DNA of 64,000 bases from Paenibacillus artemisiicola. Lineage in GTDB: Bacteria > Bacillota > Bacilli > Paenibacillales > Paenibacillaceae. The stretch lies in contig NZ_JAGGDJ010000004.1 in NCBI RefSeq assembly GCF_017652985.1, positions 186,001 to 250,000 of the forward strand, in the 5' to 3' direction. The position numbers and the translations under genes were made by a program. The notes beneath the pieces are model-generated. The model ran no database searches, was not told where the DNA came from, and saw nothing but the letters and a program-made list of their open reading frames with translations. Each line of letters opens with the position of its first letter. The stretch's first letter is position 1. Positions 26,555 through 35,085 of this stretch are shown piece by piece.

Positions 26555-27553
26555 TCATTTGTAACGAACCCTGGGATCGATGAAGGGATAGATGAAGTCG
26601 ACGATAAAAGTGGCCCCTGCTACCGCGATGATGGAAAGCGTAATCGTCCCCATGATCAAGTTATAGTCCGCTTGCAGAATACCGGTATAAATAAGTGTTC
26701 CGACGCCTGGATAGCCGAACAGAATTTCCGTAATTAGAGCTCCGTTAAAGATCGTGCCCACCTGCAGGGCCAGCATTGTAATCTGTGGCAGCGCAGCATT
26801 CGGGAGCACATACTTCGTCATAATTTTGCGTTCGCTCAGCCCCTTCAATCTTGCAAAATGAACGTAATCCTCCTCGGATATTCCGGCGGACAAGGTTTTC
26901 ATGCTAATCACCCACCAGCCGGTACCGACCAAGATCATGGATAGAGCAGGCAGGATGGAATTATAGACGATGCTCTTGATATGCTCCCAAGAGAGACCAT
27001 CTCCTTGGAACGTCGCCGATAGCGGGAATATCGGATAGATGTATGAGAGCAGCATGATTAAGATCAGAGCCAAAATGTAGTAGGGAATCGGATAGATGAC
27101 GATCGAGATCGCTTCCATGATCTTTGCGTAGGTTTTGTCCTTGCGAAAGCCGGCTAGCAAGCCTACGAGATTGCCAATCAGCCATGCAATGATCGTCGAT
27201 ACGAGCAATAGTCCCATCGTCCATGGCAGCGCCTTCGCGATCAGCTCATTGACCGGATTCGGATAATTGGCGAGGGAAGGGCCGAAATCTTGGGTGAAGA
27301 TAACCCGCTTCACAAAGCCAAGATATTGGTCCCATATCGAGCCTTCGAGACCGAAGGATTCATTCAACGTTTCGCGCAGCGTGATTACGGCTTCCGGATC
27401 CATGAAGGCCTGGTTCGCGGTCATCTTCCCGATCATCGCTTCAACAGGATCAGACGGCATAAACCTCGGCACGAAAAAGACCGTTGTAATCCCAATGAAT
27501 ACAACAAGCAAAAAGGTCAGCACCCGCGTCAGCAAGAACTTGTAAAATCCCAT
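26555..27553 (-). CDS. Opp/Dpp-type ABC permease (OppB-like)
   Basis: 332 residues with the OppB plan: an N-terminal helix LTFLLVVFIGITTVFFVPRF, a long extracytoplasmic loop, then five helices. ISEEDYVHFARLKGLSERKI is the EAA-loop and RVRY at the end is typical. The ATG at 27553 is chosen because the protein then starts right at the first helix; the longer start adds a Cys-rich tail. Confidence 0.92.
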   Translation of the reverse strand: MGFYKFLLTRVLTFLLVVFIGITTVFFVPRFMPSDPVEAMIGKMTANQAFMDPEAVITLRETLNESFGLEGSIWDQYLGFVKRVIFTQDFGPSLANYPNPVNELIAKALPWTMGLLLVSTIIAWLIGNLVGLLAGFRKDKTYAKIMEAISIVIYPIPYYILALILIMLLSYIYPIFPLSATFQGDGLSWEHIKSIVYNSILPALSMILVGTGWWVISMKTLSAGISEEDYVHFARLKGLSERKIMTKYVLPNAALPQITMLALQVGTIFNGALITEILFGYPGVGTLIYTGILQADYNLIMGTITLSIIAVAGATFIVDFIYPFIDPRVRYK

Positions 27554-27656
27554 AAAGCAGCATCTCCCGCCCATGTGATCTTCTGAACCTTGGCACATAC
27601 ATACCGGGCCCGATTAAATGAAGCAGCCCGATATGTATGCCAAGGAGCTTAAAGCC

Positions 27657-29651
27657 TTATCTGCCCGTTGGTTTCAAGTGAGGCGTATAGTACTTAAACT
27701 CCGACCACCACCACCATGGTCCTTCAAACGCATTCTTCGACGATTGGAAGCCTTCCCAATAATACGTATCGACCGGAACGAACTTGGAGGTGCCGAACAT
27801 GGGGAGGAACGGAATCCCTTTCACGAATTCCTTATTGATTTCCGTAATGTCCTGTACGACCTTCGGATCATCGCTTTGCAATCCATCCAGTTCGTCAAGC
27901 AGCTGGCTCACGCGATCATTGGCCCAGCGGTTGCGGTTGCCTGGCGCTTGCTCGCCAACCGGTACAATATACTTCTCGTGCCAGCCGGTCATATTCGCGG
28001 TCGTATCCGGCAGCAGACCGCAAGCCGGCCAGTAAGAACCGACCTCGAACGCGCCCGTAGATTCGCTATCCCAGAAGGATGCGCCCTCCATCTGCTGAAC
28101 ATTTACGTCAATGCCTTGTTTTCTCCAGGTATCCGCGACGGCAAACGCGAGTCTCATCGATTGTACTTCAAAGTTCGCTGGCGCATTAATTGTCATCTTC
28201 CACGCCTTGCCGTCCGGCATCAGCCACTTATCTCCGTCTTTCTTAAAGCCGTTCTTCTCCAGCAGCTTGGCAGCTTCAACCGGATCGAACTTCCACCAGC
28301 CTACGCCGAAGGTGTCCACGACAGCGCTCTGCTCCGTCGGCAATCCTTCGACGCCTTGCTGCTTCAGCATATCGACAATGCCTGCAGCATAGCTGTCATC
28401 GAACGGCTTATAGCCGTCAGCAAGCTCAAAGCTTCTCAGCCAATCTAACATCGGCTTATGGTACGTATCCTGCAGCACTTTAATCGGTGGCAGCTGGATT
28501 GGCGACACGCGCAGCATGCCGCCGAAGGTCGCCATGGAGACGTTCTTAATATCCGTCATCAATGCAAGCGCCCAGCGCACGTCCGGATTGTTGTAAGGCT
28601 CCTTCGCGGTATTGAAGGACATGCCCCGCTCGCACGGATCGTCCATCGTGGCATACGGGAAGTCGGAATACCACGCTTGTGCGTATTTGTTTTTCTGTCT
28701 TAAGACATCCCAGCTCTCGGGGGTAATATCCTGCAGAATATCCATGTCATGCTGAATCATCGCGATAATCCGCTTCTCTTCCGGACCAAAGAACTTGAAG
28801 AGAATATACTTGGGACCAGGCTCGCCAACGAGCTTGCCGATGTCGCTCTTCTGCCAATCCTCGCGCTTCTCCCAGAGGAACCAGTTCCCCTGCGGATCGC
28901 GGTCTTTCAATTTATAAGGACCCACGCCAATCGGATCCGAGAATTTGAATGTAGCCGGATCTTCCTTCTCCCAAATATGTTTCGGCATGACCCGGAATGA
29001 AGTGCCCCAGATCACGACGCCAAGCTTCTGGGCTAGCCTGGTTTCCGGCTTGACGGTTTCGACTTCAATCGTATAGTCGTCGACCGCCTTCATGCTCTTG
29101 ACCAAGCTTGTGAAATAACCGTTGTAACCGAGCTCCTTCGATTTCGCAATCATATTCGCCGTGAATTCAACGTCCTGCGCGGTAAATGGCTGTCCGTCGC
29201 TCCAAGCGAGCCCTTCCTGAAGCTTAAACGTAAACTTGGTATTCGTGGCATCGGTCGCTTCAGGAAACGTAGCAGCGAGATCCGGAATTTGCGTTCCTTT
29301 CTGCGTGTCGATCTCCCACAAGTTGGAATACATCAGCTGGTGAACGCCGGCATCCATCGCCACGGCGCCGGGCACGTACGGATTAAACCGATCCGAATCC
29401 GGACTGCGTCCGCCTAAGATATCGACGATCAAGGTTTCGCTTCTTGGTGTGCCGACATCGGTCATCTTGCCGCTTCCTTTTCCGGTATCCGAGCCTTTAT
29501 CCGCATCCTTAGCGGGATTACCATCCCCCGTATCTGCGATATTTCCGCCTTTGTTTGCATTTGTAGCGGAGTTATTGTTGTTTGTACAGGCGGTCGTCAT
29601 GATCAAAGCGATGGTCATTAGTAGCACTGAAAACCTTTTCAGTTTTAGCAT
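27657..29651 (-). CDS. Family 5 solute-binding lipoprotein of the Opp-type importer
   Basis: 664 residues. Lipoprotein signal with lipobox-like TTAC (Cys22) after a hydrophobic core, then a Asn/Lys/Asp-rich linker (residues 23-60), then the SBP_bac_5 domain with TFKLQEGLAWSDGQPFTAQD, the family mark. Longer than many family members (around 540-600). In Gram-positive and Thermotoga-like bacteria this class of binding proteins may carry oligosaccharides as well as peptides; the neighbour GH172 favours an oligosaccharide. AAGGAGG precedes the ATG. Confidence 0.92.
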   Translation of the reverse strand: MLKLKRFSVLLMTIALIMTTACTNNNNSATNANKGGNIADTGDGNPAKDADKGSDTGKGSGKMTDVGTPRSETLIVDILGGRSPDSDRFNPYVPGAVAMDAGVHQLMYSNLWEIDTQKGTQIPDLAATFPEATDATNTKFTFKLQEGLAWSDGQPFTAQDVEFTANMIAKSKELGYNGYFTSLVKSMKAVDDYTIEVETVKPETRLAQKLGVVIWGTSFRVMPKHIWEKEDPATFKFSDPIGVGPYKLKDRDPQGNWFLWEKREDWQKSDIGKLVGEPGPKYILFKFFGPEEKRIIAMIQHDMDILQDITPESWDVLRQKNKYAQAWYSDFPYATMDDPCERGMSFNTAKEPYNNPDVRWALALMTDIKNVSMATFGGMLRVSPIQLPPIKVLQDTYHKPMLDWLRSFELADGYKPFDDSYAAGIVDMLKQQGVEGLPTEQSAVVDTFGVGWWKFDPVEAAKLLEKNGFKKDGDKWLMPDGKAWKMTINAPANFEVQSMRLAFAVADTWRKQGIDVNVQQMEGASFWDSESTGAFEVGSYWPACGLLPDTTANMTGWHEKYIVPVGEQAPGNRNRWANDRVSQLLDELDGLQSDDPKVVQDITEINKEFVKGIPFLPMFGTSKFVPVDTYYWEGFQSSKNAFEGPWWWWSEFKYYTPHLKPTGR

Positions 29652-29736
29652 TTACACGCCTCCTTCTATTGGAATAAACCGAGTATAGCGGCTAGAAGGA
29701 AATAAAAATTGGAAAAAGATTCGATTTCCTTAAATA

Positions 29737-31251
29737 TCATTGGAACTGTGAGGTGGCCTGAAAAGCTTGCTGATATTCCTTCGGCGTGATGCCTTCAAGA
29801 TGCTTAAATACGGTGCTGAAGTAAGAAGCATCCTGAAATCCGGCCATCTCCGCCACCTGATACACCTTCAGATCCTTCTGTCTTAGAAACTCCTTGGCGA
29901 TGCGGATGCGGATTTGATTTAAAAACTCGCTAAAGGAGTAATTCGTATACTTCTTAAATTGCGAGCTAAAATACCAGGCATTTAAATAAACAGCGTTCGC
30001 GACCTCTTTGAGCGTCAAGTCTTTCATATAGTTGCGCTCCATGTAGCGGACCGCTGCCTGAATGTAATGCGGATTTTGATTCTCGTCATTCATGCACATA
30101 ACCGCGGACATGACATAATGCTTCAGCCACCCGAGCACTTCCTTAAACGTGCGAAGTCTATTCAATTCCTGCACATAATCGATATGGCGGCCGATGAAGG
30201 ACGGCGCTCCCTGCTCTTTCAGCATATGCTCCAAATAAATGAGCTCGCTCAGCATGTCCCGCTTCAGCTGAGCCGGAGACGGCTTTAGTTGAAGACGATG
30301 CAGCTGCTGCAGGCTGGTTTCGATATAGTGGCGCAACCTCTTCGCATCCGCTCCGATGTAGTAGGTTCCGAATTTATTTCCACAGAAATAGCTCTTTATC
30401 GCGAAGCTTTCTTGCAGCTTCAAATGCTCGGTATACGCCTCGTTATCCATGACCGTGCCGTATTCGTTAAACTCGATGTACTCGATGATGCTCCTGCAGG
30501 CTTCAAACGCCTGCGCAACCGACTGGCTATTCAGCCGAAACCGATGAACGGAAGCATAGAGAATGCGATTTTGCTTTCGCATCCGCAGCCTGCACTCATT
30601 CAACCGCTCTTTAAGCAGCGTATACTCGATCGCTTCACGAAACAAAACGATAAATCTGCCCTCGAAGACAACGGTTTCCAGTGCCATGCGCTCAAGCTCT
30701 CCTTGCTGCAGCTGATGGACGAGAAGCTCTTCCATCTTAGGATCAATCGGTTCTTCTCCGGAGAAGACAGCCACATGGAAATCCGAATCTACTGCCCACG
30801 CAACCGGACACTCCGCATTCCGTTGTATCAGATTCTCCAGCAGCCGCTTGTGGGAAAGGAGATACTGCTCTTTCTCTTTCTCCGCTGCTTTTGCTTGAAT
30901 CTTCAGAAACACCTCAATGACGGTTTGATAGCGGCATGGCTTCAACAAATAATCGAACGCGCCGCAGCGCATCGCTTCTCGAACAAACTCAAATTCGGCA
31001 TGACCGCTTAGAATGACAATGTAGATATGAGGATATAACCTTCTAATTTCGCGAGAGAGCTCTATCCCGTTCATATCCGGCATCATAATATCGGTGATCA
31101 CCACATCTACTGCCGTATCGTGAAATAGGTCCAGCGCCTCCTTAGCACTCTGCGCCGTACCGACGATTTCATGTTCCGGGCAATGCTTGGTGAAGATATG
31201 ACGCAGACCTTTCAGCACCGAGGTTTCATCATCCACGATCACGATGTTCAA
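29737..31251 (-). CDS. YesN-type response regulator (AraC output)
   Basis: 504 residues: receiver domain with phosphoacceptor Asp54 in VVITDIMMPDMNG, a middle linker region of about 270 residues, and a C-terminal AraC-type double HTH (DLTLKEVANAVYLNAWYFSS; KVYQVAEMAGFQDASYFSTV; GITPKEYQQ). TTG start at 31251 has GGGGAG 7 bases upstream. It is 27 bases after its kinase and is expected to activate the importer/GH172 operon starting at 29651. Confidence 0.93.
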   Translation of the reverse strand: MNIVIVDDETSVLKGLRHIFTKHCPEHEIVGTAQSAKEALDLFHDTAVDVVITDIMMPDMNGIELSREIRRLYPHIYIVILSGHAEFEFVREAMRCGAFDYLLKPCRYQTVIEVFLKIQAKAAEKEKEQYLLSHKRLLENLIQRNAECPVAWAVDSDFHVAVFSGEEPIDPKMEELLVHQLQQGELERMALETVVFEGRFIVLFREAIEYTLLKERLNECRLRMRKQNRILYASVHRFRLNSQSVAQAFEACRSIIEYIEFNEYGTVMDNEAYTEHLKLQESFAIKSYFCGNKFGTYYIGADAKRLRHYIETSLQQLHRLQLKPSPAQLKRDMLSELIYLEHMLKEQGAPSFIGRHIDYVQELNRLRTFKEVLGWLKHYVMSAVMCMNDENQNPHYIQAAVRYMERNYMKDLTLKEVANAVYLNAWYFSSQFKKYTNYSFSEFLNQIRIRIAKEFLRQKDLKVYQVAEMAGFQDASYFSTVFKHLEGITPKEYQQAFQATSQFQ

Positions 31252-31278
31252 TTCAGCTCTCCCCTTCCCGCTACGGCG

Positions 31279-33003
31279 TTAGGCTTGCAGCGCTTCGTCT
31301 TTCCATAATTCCGCTTGCTGAATACCTGCATCTCTTCGCAGCTTTAATGTAATGGTTGTACCTTGTCCCATTTCACTCTGGATGGATAGCCCGTATTCCT
31401 CGCCAAATAGATACCTTATACGCTGCTGAACAAGCCGAATGCCTAGACCGGATGGCTGGCTCTTATTTTCGAATGTCGCTAGCAGCGCTTCGACCTTCTC
31501 ACTCGGCATGCCCACCCCATTGTCGACCACTTCAAACAGCAGTTCATCGCCGCTCGCGTAACCGCGAATCGTAATCGTGCCGCCAAGGAGCATTTGCTGA
31601 AATGCATACTTGATTGCATTTTCCACCAGCGGCTGAATGAGCAGCTTCGGAATTTTAATATCAACGATTTCAGGATCAATTTGAACCTGATAGGCTAGTT
31701 TATTCTCGAACCGCATGCGTTGAATCTTCAAATAATTTTCGAGCTGCTCTATATCTTCGGCCACAGGTACAAATTCGTTCTGATGCGAAATGGAATAACG
31801 CAAAATATTCGACAAAGAGATGATCGCGTCTCCGATCTCCTCCTCGTCTTTCACCACCGTCATCCAATAAATCATGTCGAGCGTGTTGTATAAGAAGTGA
31901 GGATTGAGCTTCGACTGCAAATTAATGACTTCAGCTTTACGATACGTCAGTTGCTGATAGTAGACGGTTTTAATTAACCGGTTGACTCGCTCAGCCATAT
32001 CGTTGAAATGGCGGATGATAACGCTGAATTCGTCATGCTTCGATTTGTCCATAATGACATCCAGCCGGCCTTGCTCGATGCTCTCCATCCCGCGCATAAT
32101 TTGCTTGAGCGGCTTTAAAATCATGCGGAGAATGACCAATGCGAACAGAAAGATGCAAGCGAATACGAATAATTCCATCAGTAAAATAATCTTATTGACT
32201 TGATTGACTTGGTTGCGGATTTCGATGCTCGGTACGATTCCGATCAGCTTCCAACCCTGATCGTTTAGCTGGTATGAAGCCACTGTTCCTGATCCTGATA
32301 GCCTGTCTAATGCAGACTCATTCCGATTGATCAGCTCTCGGTCCTTAGCAAACAAAATTTGGCCTTGGTTCAAAAGAAAGACGCTCCCCTGCTTGCCGAG
32401 TTTTACGTCATCCAATTGGTTCTGGAAGGTATCGTTTAAGTCGATCTGGAGCAGCCCGAGCAGCTCGCTGCCATCATAAATCAACAGCATCATCGAGAGC
32501 TGATGCGTCGTGGGTTTCACGGTCCAGATCACGCCGTCCGACCTTGAGTCGCGATTCTCATGGTCGTGAATAAAACGCTGCGTCTCCGGATCGATCTGAA
32601 AGATGGCATCCGTATAAAATAGATTCATCGGTGCATAGCCGACAGGGAAAATATAGATGTTCTCCATCTTATCGAGATTAGGCAGCCGGACAATTTGCCG
32701 CGCAATTTGGTATTTCGCAATCTGATAGTTTATCGTGTGTTGCTTCAAATCCTTCAAATAGTTTTTGATCACCTGATTATTGCGGATTACGCGTGCATTC
32801 GTATCGATGATGGTGTGTTGAAGATCAACCTGCTTCCCGATTTGGCGCACGGTTTCCTGAAAGTAAGCTTCGGATTGTCTTAAGATAATCGCACTGACCC
32901 AATGCTGGAAGAAGCCGACCTGCAAAATGATTAAGATGACGGTAATCACGGAGAACACCATAATAATCTTGTGCTTGAGGGAGCGGATTTTGATCCATTT
33001 CAT
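31279..33003 (-). CDS. YesM-type sensor histidine kinase
   Basis: 574 residues: N-terminal helix (IIMVFSVITVILIILQVGFF), extracytoplasmic sensing domain up to about residue 280, second helix (IILLMELFVFACIFLFALVI), HAMP (ILKPLKQIMRGMESIEQG), then His_kinase with KLNPHFLYNTLDMI (phosphoacceptor His) and HATPase with QPLVENAIKYAF and DNGVGMPSE. ATG at 33003 has GGAGG 7 bases upstream. Probably senses the extracellular carbohydrate of locus 1. Confidence 0.93.
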   Translation of the reverse strand: MKWIKIRSLKHKIIMVFSVITVILIILQVGFFQHWVSAIILRQSEAYFQETVRQIGKQVDLQHTIIDTNARVIRNNQVIKNYLKDLKQHTINYQIAKYQIARQIVRLPNLDKMENIYIFPVGYAPMNLFYTDAIFQIDPETQRFIHDHENRDSRSDGVIWTVKPTTHQLSMMLLIYDGSELLGLLQIDLNDTFQNQLDDVKLGKQGSVFLLNQGQILFAKDRELINRNESALDRLSGSGTVASYQLNDQGWKLIGIVPSIEIRNQVNQVNKIILLMELFVFACIFLFALVILRMILKPLKQIMRGMESIEQGRLDVIMDKSKHDEFSVIIRHFNDMAERVNRLIKTVYYQQLTYRKAEVINLQSKLNPHFLYNTLDMIYWMTVVKDEEEIGDAIISLSNILRYSISHQNEFVPVAEDIEQLENYLKIQRMRFENKLAYQVQIDPEIVDIKIPKLLIQPLVENAIKYAFQQMLLGGTITIRGYASGDELLFEVVDNGVGMPSEKVEALLATFENKSQPSGLGIRLVQQRIRYLFGEEYGLSIQSEMGQGTTITLKLRRDAGIQQAELWKDEALQA

Positions 33004-33341
33004 CGTAGGCCTCCATCCTAATCGGACACCGATACTCGTAACACATCGCCTTTTTGTGACTGACTCCATCAGGTCGATAGGATAAAACGGTTATGGCATT
33101 GCTATTTAGCCTCCTAACGAGCAAAAGATATGTAAATATATTCTGGCAATCCAGCAAACATATCTTCTCGGTGCAAATAGCTGGTCGTAGACCTCAACTC
33201 CAACCCTCAGTCCGCCACGCCATCAAAAAAAGACCGCCTCAGCGACGGTCTTCAAACGAGCTCTAACGGATGCCATCCTTTATGGTATGGTCATTGTACG
33301 GATAATGGATACGGCAGCATGGCAAATGATTAATCAAGTGT
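33004..33341. other. Intergenic stretch with one terminator
   Basis: Holds the likely promoter region of the YesM/YesN genes (no clear consensus seen) and the sulfatase terminator at 33224-33252. Confidence 0.4.
33224..33252 (-). terminator. Terminator of locus 2 (after the sulfatase)
   Basis: On the minus strand AAGACCG and CGGTCTT pair around 9 bases, followed by a run of seven T. It separates locus 2 from the YesM/YesN genes of locus 1. Confidence 0.8.
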
Positions 33342-34826
33342 TTAAACGCGAGAAGGCCTTATGTTCAAGGGTTCGCTGCGTTCCAAGTCTCCGAGCAATT
33401 CGATCGTCAGCTTCATTTTGATCTCTTGGTATGCTGGGTCATTGAATAAATTACGTCGTTCATCCGCATCCCGCTTCCGATCATAGAGTTCGCCGAACGT
33501 TTCTCCGGGATATAGAGCCAATTTCCAATCTTCCGTCACCCAGCATTTATACCGAATGCGATCCGCCTCCTCCTTGTATTCAATTCGCACGCCGCTACGT
33601 TCGAGTGGATTGCGAGCTTGAAGCGTCGTCATTAGGCTGATTCCGTCTCGTCGGATAGAATCGTCGATACTCGCGAAACCAAGTAACGTAGGCAACAGGT
33701 CGACCAATGAAACGCAGCTATCGATTTGACATGGCTTGAAGCCAGCCGGATAGCGGATGAGTAACGGGATATGAGTAACCCCATTATAGGTTAGCGGCCC
33801 CTTCTGACCGATACCGTGATCTCCTAACATCTCGCCATGATCGGACGTGAACACGAGCAGCGTAGTATCCGCAAGCCCCAGATCATCGAGCGCCTGCAAA
33901 ATAATACCTAGTTGTTCGTCAATCAACTGAATCATGGAGTAATAGTAGGCCCGCGTCATGCGAGCCTTAGTAGAATCGGAGAAATAAGATCCCCATGCGT
34001 ATCTTCCGTTGCCGGCCATCTCGAAAGTTCCGTTGAATCGGCTGTCAATTAACGTCCCGCTTCGGAAATGAGGGATATGCTCAGGTACGTCACTAGCCGA
34101 AAAGGAAACTGTGTCCGGAAGGGACACTTTAAGCGGATCTACACGATTTTCAAAGTCATAAGGCAGCACATGCGGATGATGCGGGTCTTGAAAACCCAAA
34201 TTCAAGAAAAATGGCTGCGAAGCGGCCTGACTCCCGAGAAAATCGACAGCGCGTTCCGCGAGCCAGCTTCCCGAATGGAACGCCTGGGGCAGCTCCCAAT
34301 CACCGGTTTCATAATAATCTCGTTCAAACAGCCGGTTTACTTTATACGACATCGGATCGATTCCTTTGTTAAGCAGCCAAGAAGCGTAATGACCCTGCAC
34401 TCCCCATGTCGCATGGCCTACGGACAGCTCCGCACTTTCAAATCCGGCAAAATCAAGAAACGGCGAACCTGCTTCGTCGGGCTTGCGCGTTTCAGGACTT
34501 GGCGCTTCCCATGGATGCCAATGGGCTTTACCGATATGATGCGTTCGGTATCCGCTTTGCCGAAGTATGCTGCTCAGGAACATGGAATAATCCGGAGGCC
34601 GGGTTCCAATATTGTAGGAGCCGTGACGAGATAAGTGAAAGCCGGTCATCATCGAAACTCTGGATGGCGTGCACACCGGATTTGGGCAAAATGCGTTTGT
34701 GAAAACCGCGCCTTCCCGTCCGATTCGATCCATGTTCGGTGTTCTCATAAATTCGCTCCCGTGAATACCGAGACTGTCGTAACGTTGCTGATCCGTCGTA
34801 ATCAAGATGATATTGGGTCGTGTCAT
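33342..34826 (-). CDS. Sulfatase (alkaline-phosphatase fold, formylglycine type)
   Basis: 494 residues, no signal peptide, so intracellular. Metal-binding start PNIILITTDQQR (Asp12 and the following residues), and the sulfatase signature CTPSR with Cys52 that must be converted to formylglycine. Further family motifs: GKAHWHPW, FTSDHGEMLGDHG (metal ligands) and a C-terminal acidic domain. It is the last gene of locus 2, after the large GH38-like enzyme; it should strip sulfate esters from imported sugars. Conversion of Cys52 needs a maturase (anaerobic SAM type or FGE type), not present in this window. The start overlaps the end of a short upstream frame by ATGA. Confidence 0.92.
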   Translation of the reverse strand: MTRPNIILITTDQQRYDSLGIHGSEFMRTPNMDRIGREGAVFTNAFCPNPVCTPSRVSMMTGFHLSRHGSYNIGTRPPDYSMFLSSILRQSGYRTHHIGKAHWHPWEAPSPETRKPDEAGSPFLDFAGFESAELSVGHATWGVQGHYASWLLNKGIDPMSYKVNRLFERDYYETGDWELPQAFHSGSWLAERAVDFLGSQAASQPFFLNLGFQDPHHPHVLPYDFENRVDPLKVSLPDTVSFSASDVPEHIPHFRSGTLIDSRFNGTFEMAGNGRYAWGSYFSDSTKARMTRAYYYSMIQLIDEQLGIILQALDDLGLADTTLLVFTSDHGEMLGDHGIGQKGPLTYNGVTHIPLLIRYPAGFKPCQIDSCVSLVDLLPTLLGFASIDDSIRRDGISLMTTLQARNPLERSGVRIEYKEEADRIRYKCWVTEDWKLALYPGETFGELYDRKRDADERRNLFNDPAYQEIKMKLTIELLGDLERSEPLNIRPSRV

Positions 34827-34985
34827 TTGTTCGCCTCTTTCTCAATAGTCGAAGATGGAACTGCGGAGCTACGCCCCTTGAAGAAAAGTTTTCCGTCTAA
34901 AACGGTCGATATCTCAAAGTGGTCCACTACAAGTAATGAAACCTTTCCGGCCGGTAGCAGTCCACCATCCAAGGAAAGGTTTCAT
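34826..34985 (-). pseudogene. Short coding remnant coupled to the sulfatase start
   Basis: A 52-residue frame with no ATG reads DGGLLPAGKVSLLVVDHFEI and then VLDGKLFFKGR, ending in a TGA that overlaps the sulfatase ATG (ATGA). The segment resembles the end of an amidohydrolase-type beta domain, though only faintly. A 12-bp inverted repeat (TGAAACCTTTCC/GGAAAGGTTTCA, about 34937-34984) lies across it. May be a leftover from a deletion between the GH38 and sulfatase genes. Confidence 0.3.
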
Positions 34986-35085
34986 CTCAACTTCAACATT
35001 TGTCAGACAAGCGTTCACGACCTAGATGCGCCAATCAAAGTTTCAATGGTGCATAAGTTCACGGATTACAGAAAACGCCTAAAAA

